Source of the DNA: Kitasatospora papulosa
GTDB taxonomy: Bacteria > Actinomycetota > Actinomycetes > Streptomycetales > Streptomycetaceae
Length of the DNA stretch: 64,000 nt
Assembly (NCBI RefSeq): GCF_000717245.1
Contig: NZ_JNYQ01000010.1
Location: forward strand, 124,001-188,000
Direction: 5' to 3'
Shown: positions 51,049-59,916 of the stretch, piece after piece
Layout of the letters: each line of letters opens with the position of its first letter
Position numbering within the stretch: the first letter of the stretch is position 1
Translations under genes and position numbers: made by a program
The notes under the pieces: model-generated
What the model was told of the DNA's origin: nothing
Seen by the model: the letters and a program-made list of their open reading frames with translations, nothing else
The model's database searches: none

Positions 51049-51720
51049 TCACTGGGCCCCCGGACGCACCAGTCCGCTCTCGTACGCGTACACGGCGGCC
51101 TGTACGCGGTCGCGCAGGCTCAGCTTCGTCAGCACGTGTCCCACGTGCGTCTTGACCGTCGTCTCGCTCACGAACAGGTCGGCCGCGATCTCCGCGTTGG
51201 ACAGGCCGCGAGCCACCAGCTTCAGCACCTCCACCTCACGCTCGGTGAGGGTGTGCAGGGCGTCCGGGACGGGCTCCTCGCCCGAGGGGAGGTGGTCGGC
51301 GTACTTGTCGAGGAGACGGCGCGTGATGCTGGGGGCCAGCATCGCCTCGCCCGCGGCCACCACCCGGATGGCCTGCACCAGTTCGACGGCCGGCGCGTCC
51401 TTCAGCAGGAAACCGCTGGCACCGGCGCGCAGCGCCTCCACCACGTACTCGTCGAGGTCGAACGTCGTCAGCACCAGGACCTTCGCCGGGCCGTCCCGCC
51501 CGGGACCGGTGATCTGGCGGGTCGCCTCGACGCCGTCCATCCGCGGCATCCGGATGTCCATGAGCACGACATCCGGCTGGAGCGCCCTCACCTGGTCGAT
51601 GGCCTGCAGACCGTCACCGGCCTCGCCGACCACCGCGATGTCGCCCTCCGCCTCCAGAATCATCCGGAAACCGGTGCGCAGCAGTGGTTGATCATCGACG
51701 AGCAGGACGCGGATAGCCAC
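51049..51720 (-). CDS. NarL/FixJ-type response regulator, no kinase gene adjacent
   Basis: A 223-residue regulator. The receiver domain has LLVDDQPLL acidic residues and the phosphoacceptor Asp55 in VVLMDIRMP. Lys in GFLLKDAP completes the site. The LuxR-type helix-turn-helix is LTEREVEVLKLVARGLSNAEIAADLFVSETTVKTHV. The start is a GTG at 51720 with AAGGAG seven bases upstream. No histidine kinase gene is next to it; the RecB-like gene lies 9 bp upstream on the same strand, so they may be cotranscribed. Targets unknown. Confidence 0.93.
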   Translation of the reverse strand: MAIRVLLVDDQPLLRTGFRMILEAEGDIAVVGEAGDGLQAIDQVRALQPDVVLMDIRMPRMDGVEATRQITGPGRDGPAKVLVLTTFDLDEYVVEALRAGASGFLLKDAPAVELVQAIRVVAAGEAMLAPSITRRLLDKYADHLPSGEEPVPDALHTLTEREVEVLKLVARGLSNAEIAADLFVSETTVKTHVGHVLTKLSLRDRVQAAVYAYESGLVRPGAQ

Positions 51721-51729
51721 GTAATCTCC

Positions 51730-52635
51730 TTAAGGGCCTTCGAGGGCCACCGGCCGACCGGCCTCGGCCGGCTCCATTCTGCCCTGCACAGCCTCCACGG
51801 ATCCGGCCGGGCGGACGGACAGCGGATAGACCGGGGGAGTCCCGCCGAACTCGGGACAGACCGCCCGGTGGTCGCACCAGCCGCACAGCTTCGTCGGCCG
51901 CGGCCGCCACTCGCCCGTCTCGGTGGCCAGCCGGATCGCCTCCCACAGCGCCAGCAGCTTGCGCTCCACCCGCTCCAGGTCGGCCGGCACGGGGTCGTAC
52001 GTCAGCACGTCACCGCTGCCGAGATAGACGAGCTGCAGCCGGCGCGGCACCACGTTCTTCAAGCGCCACACCACCAGGGCGTAGAACTTCATCTGGAACA
52101 GGGCGCCCTCCGCGTACTCCGGCCGCGGCGCCTTGCCCGTCTTGTAGTCGACGATGCGGACCTCGCCCGTCGGGGCCACGTCGACCCGGTCGATCACCCC
52201 GCGCAGCCGGAGCCCCGAATCCAGCTCCGTCTCGACGAACAGCTCCCGCTCGGCCGGCTCCAGGCGCGTCGGGTCCTCCAGCGAGAACCAGCGCTCCACG
52301 AGCCGCTCCGCCTCGCCCAGCCACCCCGCGAGCCGCTCGCCTTCCGGATCCCCGTCGAACAGCTCCGTCAGCTCGGGCTTCGACTCCAGCAGCCGGTTCC
52401 ACTGGCCGGGAATCAGGGCCTTGGCGCCCGGCACCGTACGGTCGGCCGCGGGGGCGTCGAACAGGCGCTCCAGCACCGCATGCACCAGCGTGCCCCGGGT
52501 AGCAGCCTCACTGGGCTTCTCGGGCAGCCTGTCGATCACCCTGAAGCGGTACAGCAGGGGGCACTGCATGAAATCGTTCGCGCGCGACGGCGACAGGGAC
52601 GAAGGTGGCTGAGGCGGGCGCGGTACGGACGTCAT
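51730..52635 (-). CDS. RecB-family PD-(D/E)XK nuclease with Fe-S cysteines
   Basis: A 301-residue Cas4/AddB-like nuclease. Nuclease residues are in LRGVIDRVDV and VRIVDYKTGKAPR (Asp and Lys of the D-ExK core), with an early RGTLVHAVLERLF histidine motif. One cysteine in FMQCPLLYRF and three in KLCGWCDHRAVCP form a likely 4Fe-4S site. It probably acts on DNA ends in repair. The ATG at 52635 starts MTSVPRPPQPPSSLSPSRAN. It is divergent from the site-2 protease gene. An orthologue sits in the proteasome neighbourhood in mycobacteria (Rv2119), as I recall. Confidence 0.9.
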   Translation of the reverse strand: MTSVPRPPQPPSSLSPSRANDFMQCPLLYRFRVIDRLPEKPSEAATRGTLVHAVLERLFDAPAADRTVPGAKALIPGQWNRLLESKPELTELFDGDPEGERLAGWLGEAERLVERWFSLEDPTRLEPAERELFVETELDSGLRLRGVIDRVDVAPTGEVRIVDYKTGKAPRPEYAEGALFQMKFYALVVWRLKNVVPRRLQLVYLGSGDVLTYDPVPADLERVERKLLALWEAIRLATETGEWRPRPTKLCGWCDHRAVCPEFGGTPPVYPLSVRPAGSVEAVQGRMEPAEAGRPVALEGP

Positions 52636-52739
52636 GTCGAAGACCCTACGGCCCGCCACCGACACCCGGCGGCATACCATCGACCACAGAGCTCGCACAC
52701 AGCATGATCGTGGCATAAGCCACCTACCGGAGGGATCCC

Positions 52740-53990
52740 GTGGACGAGAGCGGCGACAGCGGGCGCCCGCAGCCCGGCGCAGGGGGCAAGGACCCCGGCA
52801 CCGGACCGGACAAGGGCAAGCCCCGGCGCCCGGCCGAACCGGGCGGCGGCCTGCTCATGGGCCGTCCCTTCGGCGTGCCCGTGTACGTCGCCCCCAGCTG
52901 GTTCGTCGTCGCGGCCCTGATCACCTGGGTCTTCGGCGGACAGCTCGACCGCGTCCTGCCCGAACTCGGCGGGGTCCGTTACCTGGTGGCGCTCTTCTTC
53001 GCCATCGCCTTCTACGCGTCGGTGCTCGTCCACGAGCTCGCCCACACCGTCGCCGCCCTCCGCTACAAGCTGCCGGTGCGCCGCATCCAGCTCCAGTTCT
53101 TCGGCGGCGTCTCCGAGATCGAGAAGGAGACCGAGACCCCCGGCCGCGAGTTCGTCCTCGCCTTCGTCGGGCCCCTGCTCTCCCTCGTCCTCGGCGGCGT
53201 CTTCTACATCCCGCTCCAGTTCGTCGAGGCGGGCACCGTCCCCGGCGTGCTCCTGGCGGGTCTGATGATCTCCAACCTCATCGTCGCCGCCTTCAACCTG
53301 CTGCCCGGTCTGCCCCTGGACGGCGGACGGATGCTCCGCGCCGTCGTCTGGAAGATCACCGGCAAGCCGATGAGCGGCACCGTCGCCGCCGCCTGGGTCG
53401 GCAGGGGACTGGCCATCGCCGTCTTCGTCGGTCTCCCGCTCCTCACCCACACCGGCGCCCTCGGCAACGCCACCGACGACATCAGCGGCTTCGAGACCGT
53501 CACCGACGCGCTCCTCGCCGCCATCCTCGCGGCGATCATCTGGACCGGGGCGGGCAACAGCCTGCGGACGGCGCGGCTCCGCGAACACCTCCCCGAACTC
53601 CGGGCCCGCACCCTGACCCGGCGCGCCGTGCCCGTCGAGTCCGCCACCCCGCTCTCGGAGGCACTCCGCCGTGCCAACGAGGCGGGCGCACGCGCCCTGG
53701 TCGTCGTCGACGGACAGGGCACCCCCAAGGGCGTCGTACGGGAGGCCGCCATCGCCGGGGTCCCCGAGCACCGTCGCCCCTGGGTACCGGTGAGCGGCCT
53801 CGCCCAGGACCTCACCGACGGCATGAAGGTCTCCGCCGAGCTCGCGGGCGAGGCCCTCCTGGACCGGCTCAAGGCCACCCCCGCCACCGAGTACCTGGTG
53901 GTCGAGGACACCGGCGAGATCTACGGCGTCCTCTCCACCACCGACGTCGAGCGCGCCTTCATCAAGGCCATGGCCCGTCCCTCGGCCTGA
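52740..53990 (+). CDS. Site-2 protease family membrane metalloprotease with CBS domains
   Basis: A 416-residue M50B protease. The zinc motif HELAH is at residues 98-102 in the second hydrophobic helix, and the third ligand is in NLLPGLPLDGGRMLRA (about residue 193). About six membrane helices are followed by a C-terminal pair of CBS motifs (about residues 290-410). It cleaves membrane-bound substrates such as anti-sigma factors, with activity possibly tuned by nucleotides. The GTG at 52740 has GGAGGGA eight bases upstream. Confidence 0.93.
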   Translation: MDESGDSGRPQPGAGGKDPGTGPDKGKPRRPAEPGGGLLMGRPFGVPVYVAPSWFVVAALITWVFGGQLDRVLPELGGVRYLVALFFAIAFYASVLVHELAHTVAALRYKLPVRRIQLQFFGGVSEIEKETETPGREFVLAFVGPLLSLVLGGVFYIPLQFVEAGTVPGVLLAGLMISNLIVAAFNLLPGLPLDGGRMLRAVVWKITGKPMSGTVAAAWVGRGLAIAVFVGLPLLTHTGALGNATDDISGFETVTDALLAAILAAIIWTGAGNSLRTARLREHLPELRARTLTRRAVPVESATPLSEALRRANEAGARALVVVDGQGTPKGVVREAAIAGVPEHRRPWVPVSGLAQDLTDGMKVSAELAGEALLDRLKATPATEYLVVEDTGEIYGVLSTTDVERAFIKAMARPSA

Positions 53991-54020
53991 CGCCCCGGAA
54001 AGGGGCCCCCGAAATACCGG

Positions 54021-54026
54021 TACGCT
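54021..54026 (+). promoter_or_regulatory. -10 element TACGCT before trmI
   Basis: TACGCT ends 6 bp before the ATG (54033). This spacing predicts a leaderless message; there is no ribosome site. Confidence 0.5.
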
Positions 54027-54032
54027 GTTCAC

Positions 54033-54941
54033 ATGTCCGAACCGACCGGTGCCGCCCGCCGTCGCGGCCCATTCAAAGTCGGGGACCAGGTCCAGCTCAC
54101 CGACCCCAAGGGACGTCACTACACCTTCACGCTCGAAGCCGGGAAGAACTTCCACACCCACAAGGGTTCTTTCCAGCACGACGAGCTGATCGGTGCTCCC
54201 GAGGGCAGTGTTGTCCGTACCACGGGAAACGTCGCCTATCTCGCGCTGCGCCCCCTGCTCCCCGACTACGTCCTGTCCATGCCCCGCGGTGCCGCCGTGG
54301 TCTACCCCAAGGACGCGGGGCAGATCCTGGCCTTCGCGGACATCTTCCCCGGCGCCCGCGTCGTGGAAGCGGGAGTAGGCTCCGGAGCGCTCAGCACCTT
54401 CCTGCTGCGCGCCATCGGTGAGCAGGGCATGCTGCACTCCTACGAGCGCCGCGAGGACTTCGCCGAGATCGCCCAGCAGAACGTCGAGCGCTACTTCGGC
54501 TCGCCGCACCCCGCGTGGGAGCTCACGGTCGGCGACCTCCAGGACAACCTCTCGGACACCGACGTCGACCGCGTCGTCCTGGACATGCTCGCTCCGTGGG
54601 AGTGCCTCGAGGCCGTCTCCAAGGCCCTGGTGCCCGGCGGGATCCTCTGCGCCTACGTCGCGACCACGACCCAGCTCTCTCGGACCGTCGAGTCCATCCG
54701 CGAGATCGGCTGCTTCGCCGAGCCGCAGCCGTGGGAGTCGATGATCCGGAACTGGCACGTCGAGGGCCTGGCCGTCCGGCCGGACCACCGGATGATCGGC
54801 CACACCGGCTTCCTCGTCACCGCACGACGCCTCGCGGACGGCGTGGAGCCCCCGGTCCGCCGCCGACGCCCCTCCAAGGGCGCCTACGGTGAGGACTACA
54901 AGGGCCCCGGCAGCCGGAGCGGCAGCGCGGACCGCGACTGA
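54033..54941 (+). CDS. trmI: tRNA (adenine58-N1)-methyltransferase TrmI
   Basis: A 302-residue SAM-dependent methyltransferase that modifies A58 in the T-loop of tRNA. A small N-terminal barrel (FKVGDQVQLTDPKGRHYTFTLE) leads to the Rossmann domain with VVEAGVGSGALSTFLL and DRVVLDMLAPWE. The basic C-terminal tail (RRRRPSKGAYGEDYKGPGS) may bind RNA. The ATG is preceded by a -10 box only, so the message is probably leaderless. Placement beside the Pup-proteasome genes is conserved in actinobacteria, from memory (Rv2118c). Confidence 0.95.
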   Translation: MSEPTGAARRRGPFKVGDQVQLTDPKGRHYTFTLEAGKNFHTHKGSFQHDELIGAPEGSVVRTTGNVAYLALRPLLPDYVLSMPRGAAVVYPKDAGQILAFADIFPGARVVEAGVGSGALSTFLLRAIGEQGMLHSYERREDFAEIAQQNVERYFGSPHPAWELTVGDLQDNLSDTDVDRVVLDMLAPWECLEAVSKALVPGGILCAYVATTTQLSRTVESIREIGCFAEPQPWESMIRNWHVEGLAVRPDHRMIGHTGFLVTARRLADGVEPPVRRRRPSKGAYGEDYKGPGSRSGSADRD

Positions 54942-54956
54942 CCCGCCCCACGAGCC

Positions 54957-55009
54957 GGCGCCGCCGCCGAGCTCCCGGACCGACCCGGGAGCACGGCGGC
55001 GGCGCCTTT
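54957..55009 (+). terminator. Two-part hairpin terminator after trmI
   Basis: GGCGCCGCCGCCG pairs with CGGCGGCGGCGCC. After an A-A mismatch the inner GCTCCCGG/CCGGGAGC continues the stem around a six-base loop. TTT follows at 55007-55009. Confidence 0.88.
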
Positions 55010-55136
55010 GTACGGCCACCACGACCCCGCCGTTCCCTCCGGGTGTGAGGTGTGGCACGATGCTGGCCACCCCCGCCCGCCGGCCTCCGTCCGGCACCGC
55101 CTCCCAGGCCTCCAGGAACCACAGGAGACATACCGC

Positions 55137-55733
55137 GTGCAGACCTCCGCGCTCCCGGACCTCGCGCACACCGACGCCAAGCCGGTGCACTGGCTCGCCA
55201 CGGCGACGGCGATGGCGGCCGTCGTCGCGGCCGCGGGCCTGCTCCAGCCCGAGGCGGCCACCGCCACGGCCTCGGCGTCCGAGCACCGGGTGACCCAGCA
55301 GCACGGCGGCGCTCCGGCCGCCGAGGCCCCCGACCCGGCCGGCGTCACCTACCCGCTCGACTGCGGAGCCGCCGGACGGACCGTGGCCGAGAGCGCCACC
55401 GGAGACCTCGACGGCGACGGCGGTCCCGAGACCGTGGCCGTCGTCCGCTGCGCCGCCGGATCCGGTACCCCGCCCAGCGGCATCTACGTCGTGACACAGG
55501 GGAACGGGGCCGCACCCCGGGTCGTGGCGACCCTGGTGGACCCCGCTCAGAAACTCTCCGTGACCGACTTCACCGTCCGTGACGGCACGGTGTCGGCGAC
55601 CCTGCTCGGCTACTCCTCCGCGGCCGTGCCGCGCTGCTGCCCCGACGAGCTGGAGAGCGCCGCCTGGCAGTGGAAGGGCAACGCGTTCGTCAAGACCACC
55701 GCCCCTGCGGGAAGCGCCTCCCGGAACGCCTGA
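55137..55733 (+). CDS. Hypothetical exported protein with a calcium-like DGDG motif
   Basis: A 198-residue protein. The N-terminal hydrophobic segment (HWLATATAMAAVVAAAGLL, about residues 18-36) is a signal peptide or anchor. The extracellular part has a DLDGDGGPETVAVVRC sequence like the metal loops of FG-GAP repeats, and a CCPDELESAAWQWKGNAFV end typical of LppP/LprE-like lipoproteins. The GTG at 55137 has GGAG nine bases upstream. It is convergent with the ferredoxin gene, with 4 bp between the stops. Function unknown. Confidence 0.82.
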   Translation: MQTSALPDLAHTDAKPVHWLATATAMAAVVAAAGLLQPEAATATASASEHRVTQQHGGAPAAEAPDPAGVTYPLDCGAAGRTVAESATGDLDGDGGPETVAVVRCAAGSGTPPSGIYVVTQGNGAAPRVVATLVDPAQKLSVTDFTVRDGTVSATLLGYSSAAVPRCCPDELESAAWQWKGNAFVKTTAPAGSASRNA

Positions 55734-55737
55734 TCCG

Positions 55738-56049
55738 TCACTGCGCGTCCGGCCCGTACACTTCCACGTTGTCCGAAACGCGACGTACGTGAATGCAGTC
55801 GCCCGGGCACTCCTTGGCCGAGTCGACGACGTCCTGGAGCAGCGGCAGCGGCACCGGCGTGGTGGCGCCCTTGTCCTGGAGCAGTTCGTCCTCGTCGCTC
55901 TTCACGTACGCCAGACCGTCGATGTCCAGCTCGAACACCTCGGGTGCGTACTGCACGCAGATGCCGTCCCCCGTACACAGGTCCTGGTCGATCCAGACCT
56001 CGAGATCCTGTGTGCCGTTGTCGCCCGGGGCGTCCTGCTGCACGCTCAT
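55738..56049 (-). CDS. Ferredoxin, 3Fe-4S/4Fe-4S single-cluster type
   Basis: A 103-residue acidic ferredoxin. Cysteines lie in DLCTGDGICVQYAPEVF and AKECPGDCIHV. The C-x5-C spacing, with one usual cysteine missing, suggests a 3Fe-4S cluster as in P450-type ferredoxins. The ATG at 56049 has AGGA five bases upstream; an ATG at 56082 would add 11 residues. It is divergent from the arc gene with about 240 bp between. It probably supplies electrons to an oxygenase; the partner is not in the window. Confidence 0.9.
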   Translation of the reverse strand: MSVQQDAPGDNGTQDLEVWIDQDLCTGDGICVQYAPEVFELDIDGLAYVKSDEDELLQDKGATTPVPLPLLQDVVDSAKECPGDCIHVRRVSDNVEVYGPDAQ

Positions 56050-56246
56050 GTGTCCTGCCGTTCCCTGCGTATCTGCACCCATTGAAGCCAGCCCTGAAGG
56101 GTGTTGAACGCTTCGACGATACAACCGGCTGCTTTCCGGTGCCGAAGGGTGGGTATTCCCTTGGCGTGAGGGAGAGCGCAAGGGTGAAGATCGGACACAC
56201 TCCCGGGTCTTTGTGATCTAGGGGTTTCAATCATCACCCACCCAGG

Positions 56247-56252
56247 TAGGGT
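56247..56252 (+). promoter_or_regulatory. -10-like TAGGGT before arc
   Basis: GGTAGGGT occurs 38 bp before the arc start. The same GGTAGGGT word is found before pup (59873-59880) and before prcB (60274-60281). Confidence 0.4.
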
Positions 56253-56290
56253 CAGGAAGCGTCCAGCTCCCCTTGGAGGAGGTGAGGACC

Positions 56291-58057
56291 GTGGCAGCCC
56301 ACGACGACGACATCAACCGCGGCACCCGGCCCGCGCGCGGGTCAGAAGACCCGGCCGGCCAGGTCGCCTATCTCGAGCAGGAAATCGCCGTCCTGCGACG
56401 TAAGCTCGCCGACTCTCCGCGTCATACGAGGGTTCTCGAAGAGCGGATCGTCGAGTTGCAGACCAACCTGGCAGGCGTGTCCGCGCAGAACGAGCGGCTC
56501 GCCAACACGCTCCGCGAGGCCCGCGACCAGATCGTGGCCCTCAAGGAGGAGGTCGACCGGCTGGCCCAGCCACCGGCCGGCTTCGGTGTCTTCCTGCAGG
56601 CCAACGAGGACGACACCTGTGACATCTTCACCGGGGGCCGCAAGCTCCGGGTGAACGTCAGCCCCAGCGTCGAGCTGGAAGGCCTCCGGCGAGGCCAGGA
56701 AGTGATGCTCAACGAAGCGCTCAACGTGGTCGAGGCCATGGAGTTCGAGCGGGCCGGGGACATCGTCACCCTCAAGGAGATCCTCGAGGACGGCGAGCGT
56801 GCCCTGGTCATCGGGCACACCGACGAGGAGCGGGTGGTGAGGCTCGCCGAGCCCCTGCTGGACATCACCATCCGTCCCGGCGACGCCCTCCTGCTCGAGC
56901 CCAGGTCCGGGTACGTCTACGAAGTGGTCCCCAAGAGCGAGGTCGAGGAACTCGTCCTCGAAGAGGTCCCGGACATCGACTACGACAAGATCGGCGGCCT
57001 GGGCGACCAGATCGAACTGATCCGCGACGCGGTCGAGCTCCCGTACCTCCACCCCGACCTCTTCAGGGAGCACGAGCTCCGCCCGCCGAAGGGCATCCTG
57101 CTCTACGGCCCTCCCGGCTGCGGCAAGACGCTCATCGCCAAGGCCGTCGCCAACTCGCTGGCCAAGAAGGTCGCCGAGGTCACCGGACAGCCCGCGGGCA
57201 AGAGCTACTTCCTCAACATCAAGGGCCCCGAGCTCCTCAACAAGTACGTCGGTGAGACCGAGCGGCACATCCGCCTGGTCTTCCAGCGCGCCAGGGAGAA
57301 GGCGAGCGAGGGGACCCCCGTCATCGTCTTCTTCGACGAGATGGAATCCCTCTTCCGCACCCGCGGCTCCGGTGTCAGCTCGGACGTGGAGAACACCATC
57401 GTCCCCCAGCTGCTCGCCGAGATCGACGGTGTGGAGGGCCTGGAGAACGTCATCGTCATCGGCGCGTCCAACCGCGAGGACATGATCGACCCCGCGATCC
57501 TGCGCCCCGGCCGTCTCGATGTGAAGATCAAGATCGAGCGCCCCGACGCGGAGGCCGCGAAGGACATCTTCGCGAAGTACCTCACCCCCTCGCTGCCGCT
57601 GCACTCGGACGACCTGGCCGAGCACACCGGCTCGAAGGAAGCCGCCGCCCACGCGATGATCCAGTCCGTCGTGGAGCGGATGTACACGGAATCCGAGGAG
57701 AACCGCTTCCTCGAGGTCACCTATGCGAACGGCGACAAGGAAGTCCTGTACTTCAAGGACTTCAACTCGGGAGCGATGATTCAGAACATCGTGGACCGGG
57801 CGAAGAAAATGGCCATCAAGGCATTCCTCGAGCAGGGCCAGAAGGGCCTGCGCGTCTCCCACCTCCTCCAGGCGTGCGTGGACGAGTTCAAGGAGAACGA
57901 GGACCTGCCGAACACCACCAACCCGGACGACTGGGCCAGGATTTCCGGAAAGAAGGGCGAGCGGATCGTGTTCATCCGCACACTCGTCACCGGAAAGCAG
58001 GGCGCGGACACCGGTCGCTCCATCGACACGGTGGCAAATACCGGACAGTACCTGTAA
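56291..58057 (+). CDS. arc: Proteasome-associated AAA ATPase ARC/Mpa
   Basis: A 588-residue hexameric ATPase that unfolds pupylated proteins and feeds them to the 20S core. An N-terminal coiled coil (about residues 25-85, AYLEQEIAVLRRKLAD) binds Pup. Tandem OB domains follow, then the AAA module with GPPGCGKT (about residue 273), VIVFFDEMESLF and the arginine finger region ILRPGRLDVKIKIER. The C-terminal GQYL is the proteasome-gate motif. The start is a GTG at 56291 with GGAGGT seven bases upstream. A terminator separates it from dop. Confidence 0.97.
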   Translation: MAAHDDDINRGTRPARGSEDPAGQVAYLEQEIAVLRRKLADSPRHTRVLEERIVELQTNLAGVSAQNERLANTLREARDQIVALKEEVDRLAQPPAGFGVFLQANEDDTCDIFTGGRKLRVNVSPSVELEGLRRGQEVMLNEALNVVEAMEFERAGDIVTLKEILEDGERALVIGHTDEERVVRLAEPLLDITIRPGDALLLEPRSGYVYEVVPKSEVEELVLEEVPDIDYDKIGGLGDQIELIRDAVELPYLHPDLFREHELRPPKGILLYGPPGCGKTLIAKAVANSLAKKVAEVTGQPAGKSYFLNIKGPELLNKYVGETERHIRLVFQRAREKASEGTPVIVFFDEMESLFRTRGSGVSSDVENTIVPQLLAEIDGVEGLENVIVIGASNREDMIDPAILRPGRLDVKIKIERPDAEAAKDIFAKYLTPSLPLHSDDLAEHTGSKEAAAHAMIQSVVERMYTESEENRFLEVTYANGDKEVLYFKDFNSGAMIQNIVDRAKKMAIKAFLEQGQKGLRVSHLLQACVDEFKENEDLPNTTNPDDWARISGKKGERIVFIRTLVTGKQGADTGRSIDTVANTGQYL

Positions 58058-58065
58058 AACGCAGA

Positions 58066-58107
58066 CCGGCTGCGGATGCCCGGCAGGGTATCCGCAGCCG
58101 GCCGTTT
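58066..58107 (+). terminator. Terminator after arc
   Basis: CCGGCTGCGGAT and ATCCGCAGCCGG form a perfect 12-bp stem with a twelve-base loop, and TTTT follows at 58104-58107. Confidence 0.85.
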
Positions 58108-58284
58108 TCCCGGCAGCTCCGGCCACACCCGAACAATGACGCAATTGATCTCCCCACCGGCGCAGAGGCGCTCTAGGCTCTGCCGTACCGCCGAGTCGCG
58201 CAGTGCGGGGACGGGCACCGCGGACCAGCAGCGGTACTTGAGCGCCGCTCCCGGAGGGGAGCGCCGCCGGGCAAGGAGGGCCGC

Positions 58285-59796
58285 ATGACCGTACGGCGAG
58301 TGATGGGCATCGAGACGGAGTACGGGATCTCCGTCCCCGGTCAACCCAACGCCAATGCCATGCTCACCTCGTCCCAGATCGTCAACGCCTACGCGGCGGC
58401 GATGCACCGGGCGCGCCGCGCCCGCTGGGACTTCGAGGAGGAGAATCCGCTGCGGGACGCGCGAGGCTTCGACCTCGCCCGTGAGACCGCCGACTCCAGC
58501 CAGCTCACCGACGAGGACATCGGCCTGGCCAATGTCATCCTCACGAACGGTGCGCGGCTGTACGTCGACCACGCGCACCCCGAGTACAGCTCACCCGAGA
58601 TCACCAACCCGCTGGACGCGGTGCTCTGGGACAAGGCCGGCGAGCGGGTGATGGCGGAGGCGGCCGAGCGGGCCGCCGCGATCCCCGGGGCCCAGCCGAT
58701 CCATCTCTACAAGAACAACACCGACAACAAGGGCGCGTCCTACGGCACGCACGAGAACTACCTGATGAAGCGGGAGACCCCCTTCTCGGACATCGTGCGC
58801 CATCTGACGCCGTTCTTCGTCTCGCGCCAGGTCGTCACCGGCGCGGGCCGGGTCGGCATCGGCCAGGACGGCCACGAGCACGGGTTCCAGATCAGTCAGC
58901 GCGCGGACTACTTCGAGGTCGAGGTCGGCCTGGAGACCACGCTCAAGCGCCCCATCATCAACACGCGCGACGAACCGCACTCGGACGCCGAGAAGTACCG
59001 CAGGCTCCATGTGATCATCGGCGACGCGAACCTCTCCGAGATCTCGACCTACCTGAAGCTCGGCACCACCTCGCTCGTCCTGGCCATGATCGAGGACGGG
59101 TTCATCAACGTCGACCTGGCGGTGGACCAGCCGGTCCGCACGCTCCACCAGGTCTCGCACGATCCGACGCTCGAGCAGCTGGTCACGCTCCGCAGCGGCC
59201 GGACACTCACCGCCGTCCAGCTCCAGATGGAGTACTTCGAGCTGGCCCGCAAGTACGTCGAGGAGCGGTACGGTGCGGACGCGGACGACCAGACCAAGGA
59301 CGTCCTGTCCCGCTGGGAGGACACCCTCAACCGTCTGGAGAACGACCCGATGAGTCTGTCGGGGGAGCTGGACTGGATCGCCAAGCGCGAGCTCATGGAG
59401 GGCTACCGGCGCCGTGACGGCCTGGACTGGGACGCCCCGCGCCTGCACCTCGTGGACCTCCAGTACGCCGACGTACGGGCCGACAAGGGCCTGTACAACC
59501 GCCTGGCGGCGCGGGGGAAGATCAAGCGGCTGCTCGACGAGAGCGACGTCGAGCGGGCCCGCACGAAGCCTCCGGAGGACACCAGGGCCTATTTCCGCGG
59601 CCGCTGCCTGGAGCAGTACGCGGACGACGTCGCGGCGGCCTCCTGGGACTCGGTCATCTTCGATCTCCCCGACCGTGACTCGCTGCAGCGGGTTCCCACG
59701 ATGGAACCGTTGCGAGGTACACGCACCCATGTGAAGGAGCTCCTGGACCGCTGCCGCACGGCGGAGGAGCTGGTCCGGACGCTGACGGGGGCCTGA
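58285..59796 (+). CDS. dop: Depupylase/Pup deamidase Dop
   Basis: A 503-residue enzyme of the glutamine-synthetase-like Pup ligase family. The N terminus has MGIETEYGISVPG (about residues 7-19, metal-binding glutamates). The Dop-specific loop follows at about residues 40-80 (EEENPLRDARGFDLA), then YKNNTDNKGASYGTHENYL and RVGIGQDGHEHGFQISQRAD. It removes Pup from substrates and can deamidate a C-terminal glutamine in Pup. The ATG at 58285 follows AAGGAGG. Because Pup here ends in glutamate, depupylation is its main expected task. The ligase gene pafA is outside the window. Confidence 0.96.
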   Translation: MTVRRVMGIETEYGISVPGQPNANAMLTSSQIVNAYAAAMHRARRARWDFEEENPLRDARGFDLARETADSSQLTDEDIGLANVILTNGARLYVDHAHPEYSSPEITNPLDAVLWDKAGERVMAEAAERAAAIPGAQPIHLYKNNTDNKGASYGTHENYLMKRETPFSDIVRHLTPFFVSRQVVTGAGRVGIGQDGHEHGFQISQRADYFEVEVGLETTLKRPIINTRDEPHSDAEKYRRLHVIIGDANLSEISTYLKLGTTSLVLAMIEDGFINVDLAVDQPVRTLHQVSHDPTLEQLVTLRSGRTLTAVQLQMEYFELARKYVEERYGADADDQTKDVLSRWEDTLNRLENDPMSLSGELDWIAKRELMEGYRRRDGLDWDAPRLHLVDLQYADVRADKGLYNRLAARGKIKRLLDESDVERARTKPPEDTRAYFRGRCLEQYADDVAAASWDSVIFDLPDRDSLQRVPTMEPLRGTRTHVKELLDRCRTAEELVRTLTGA

Positions 59797-59916
59797 AAGG
59801 CGTCCCGGCTGGGAATCAATCAGATGACCTCCGGACGTTGAGGAAAGTAGCGGGCCGATGTCGGACCCCGTGGGTAGGGTCTGATCAAGTGCTTCGAACC
59901 GAGCGGGGTGAGCTAT

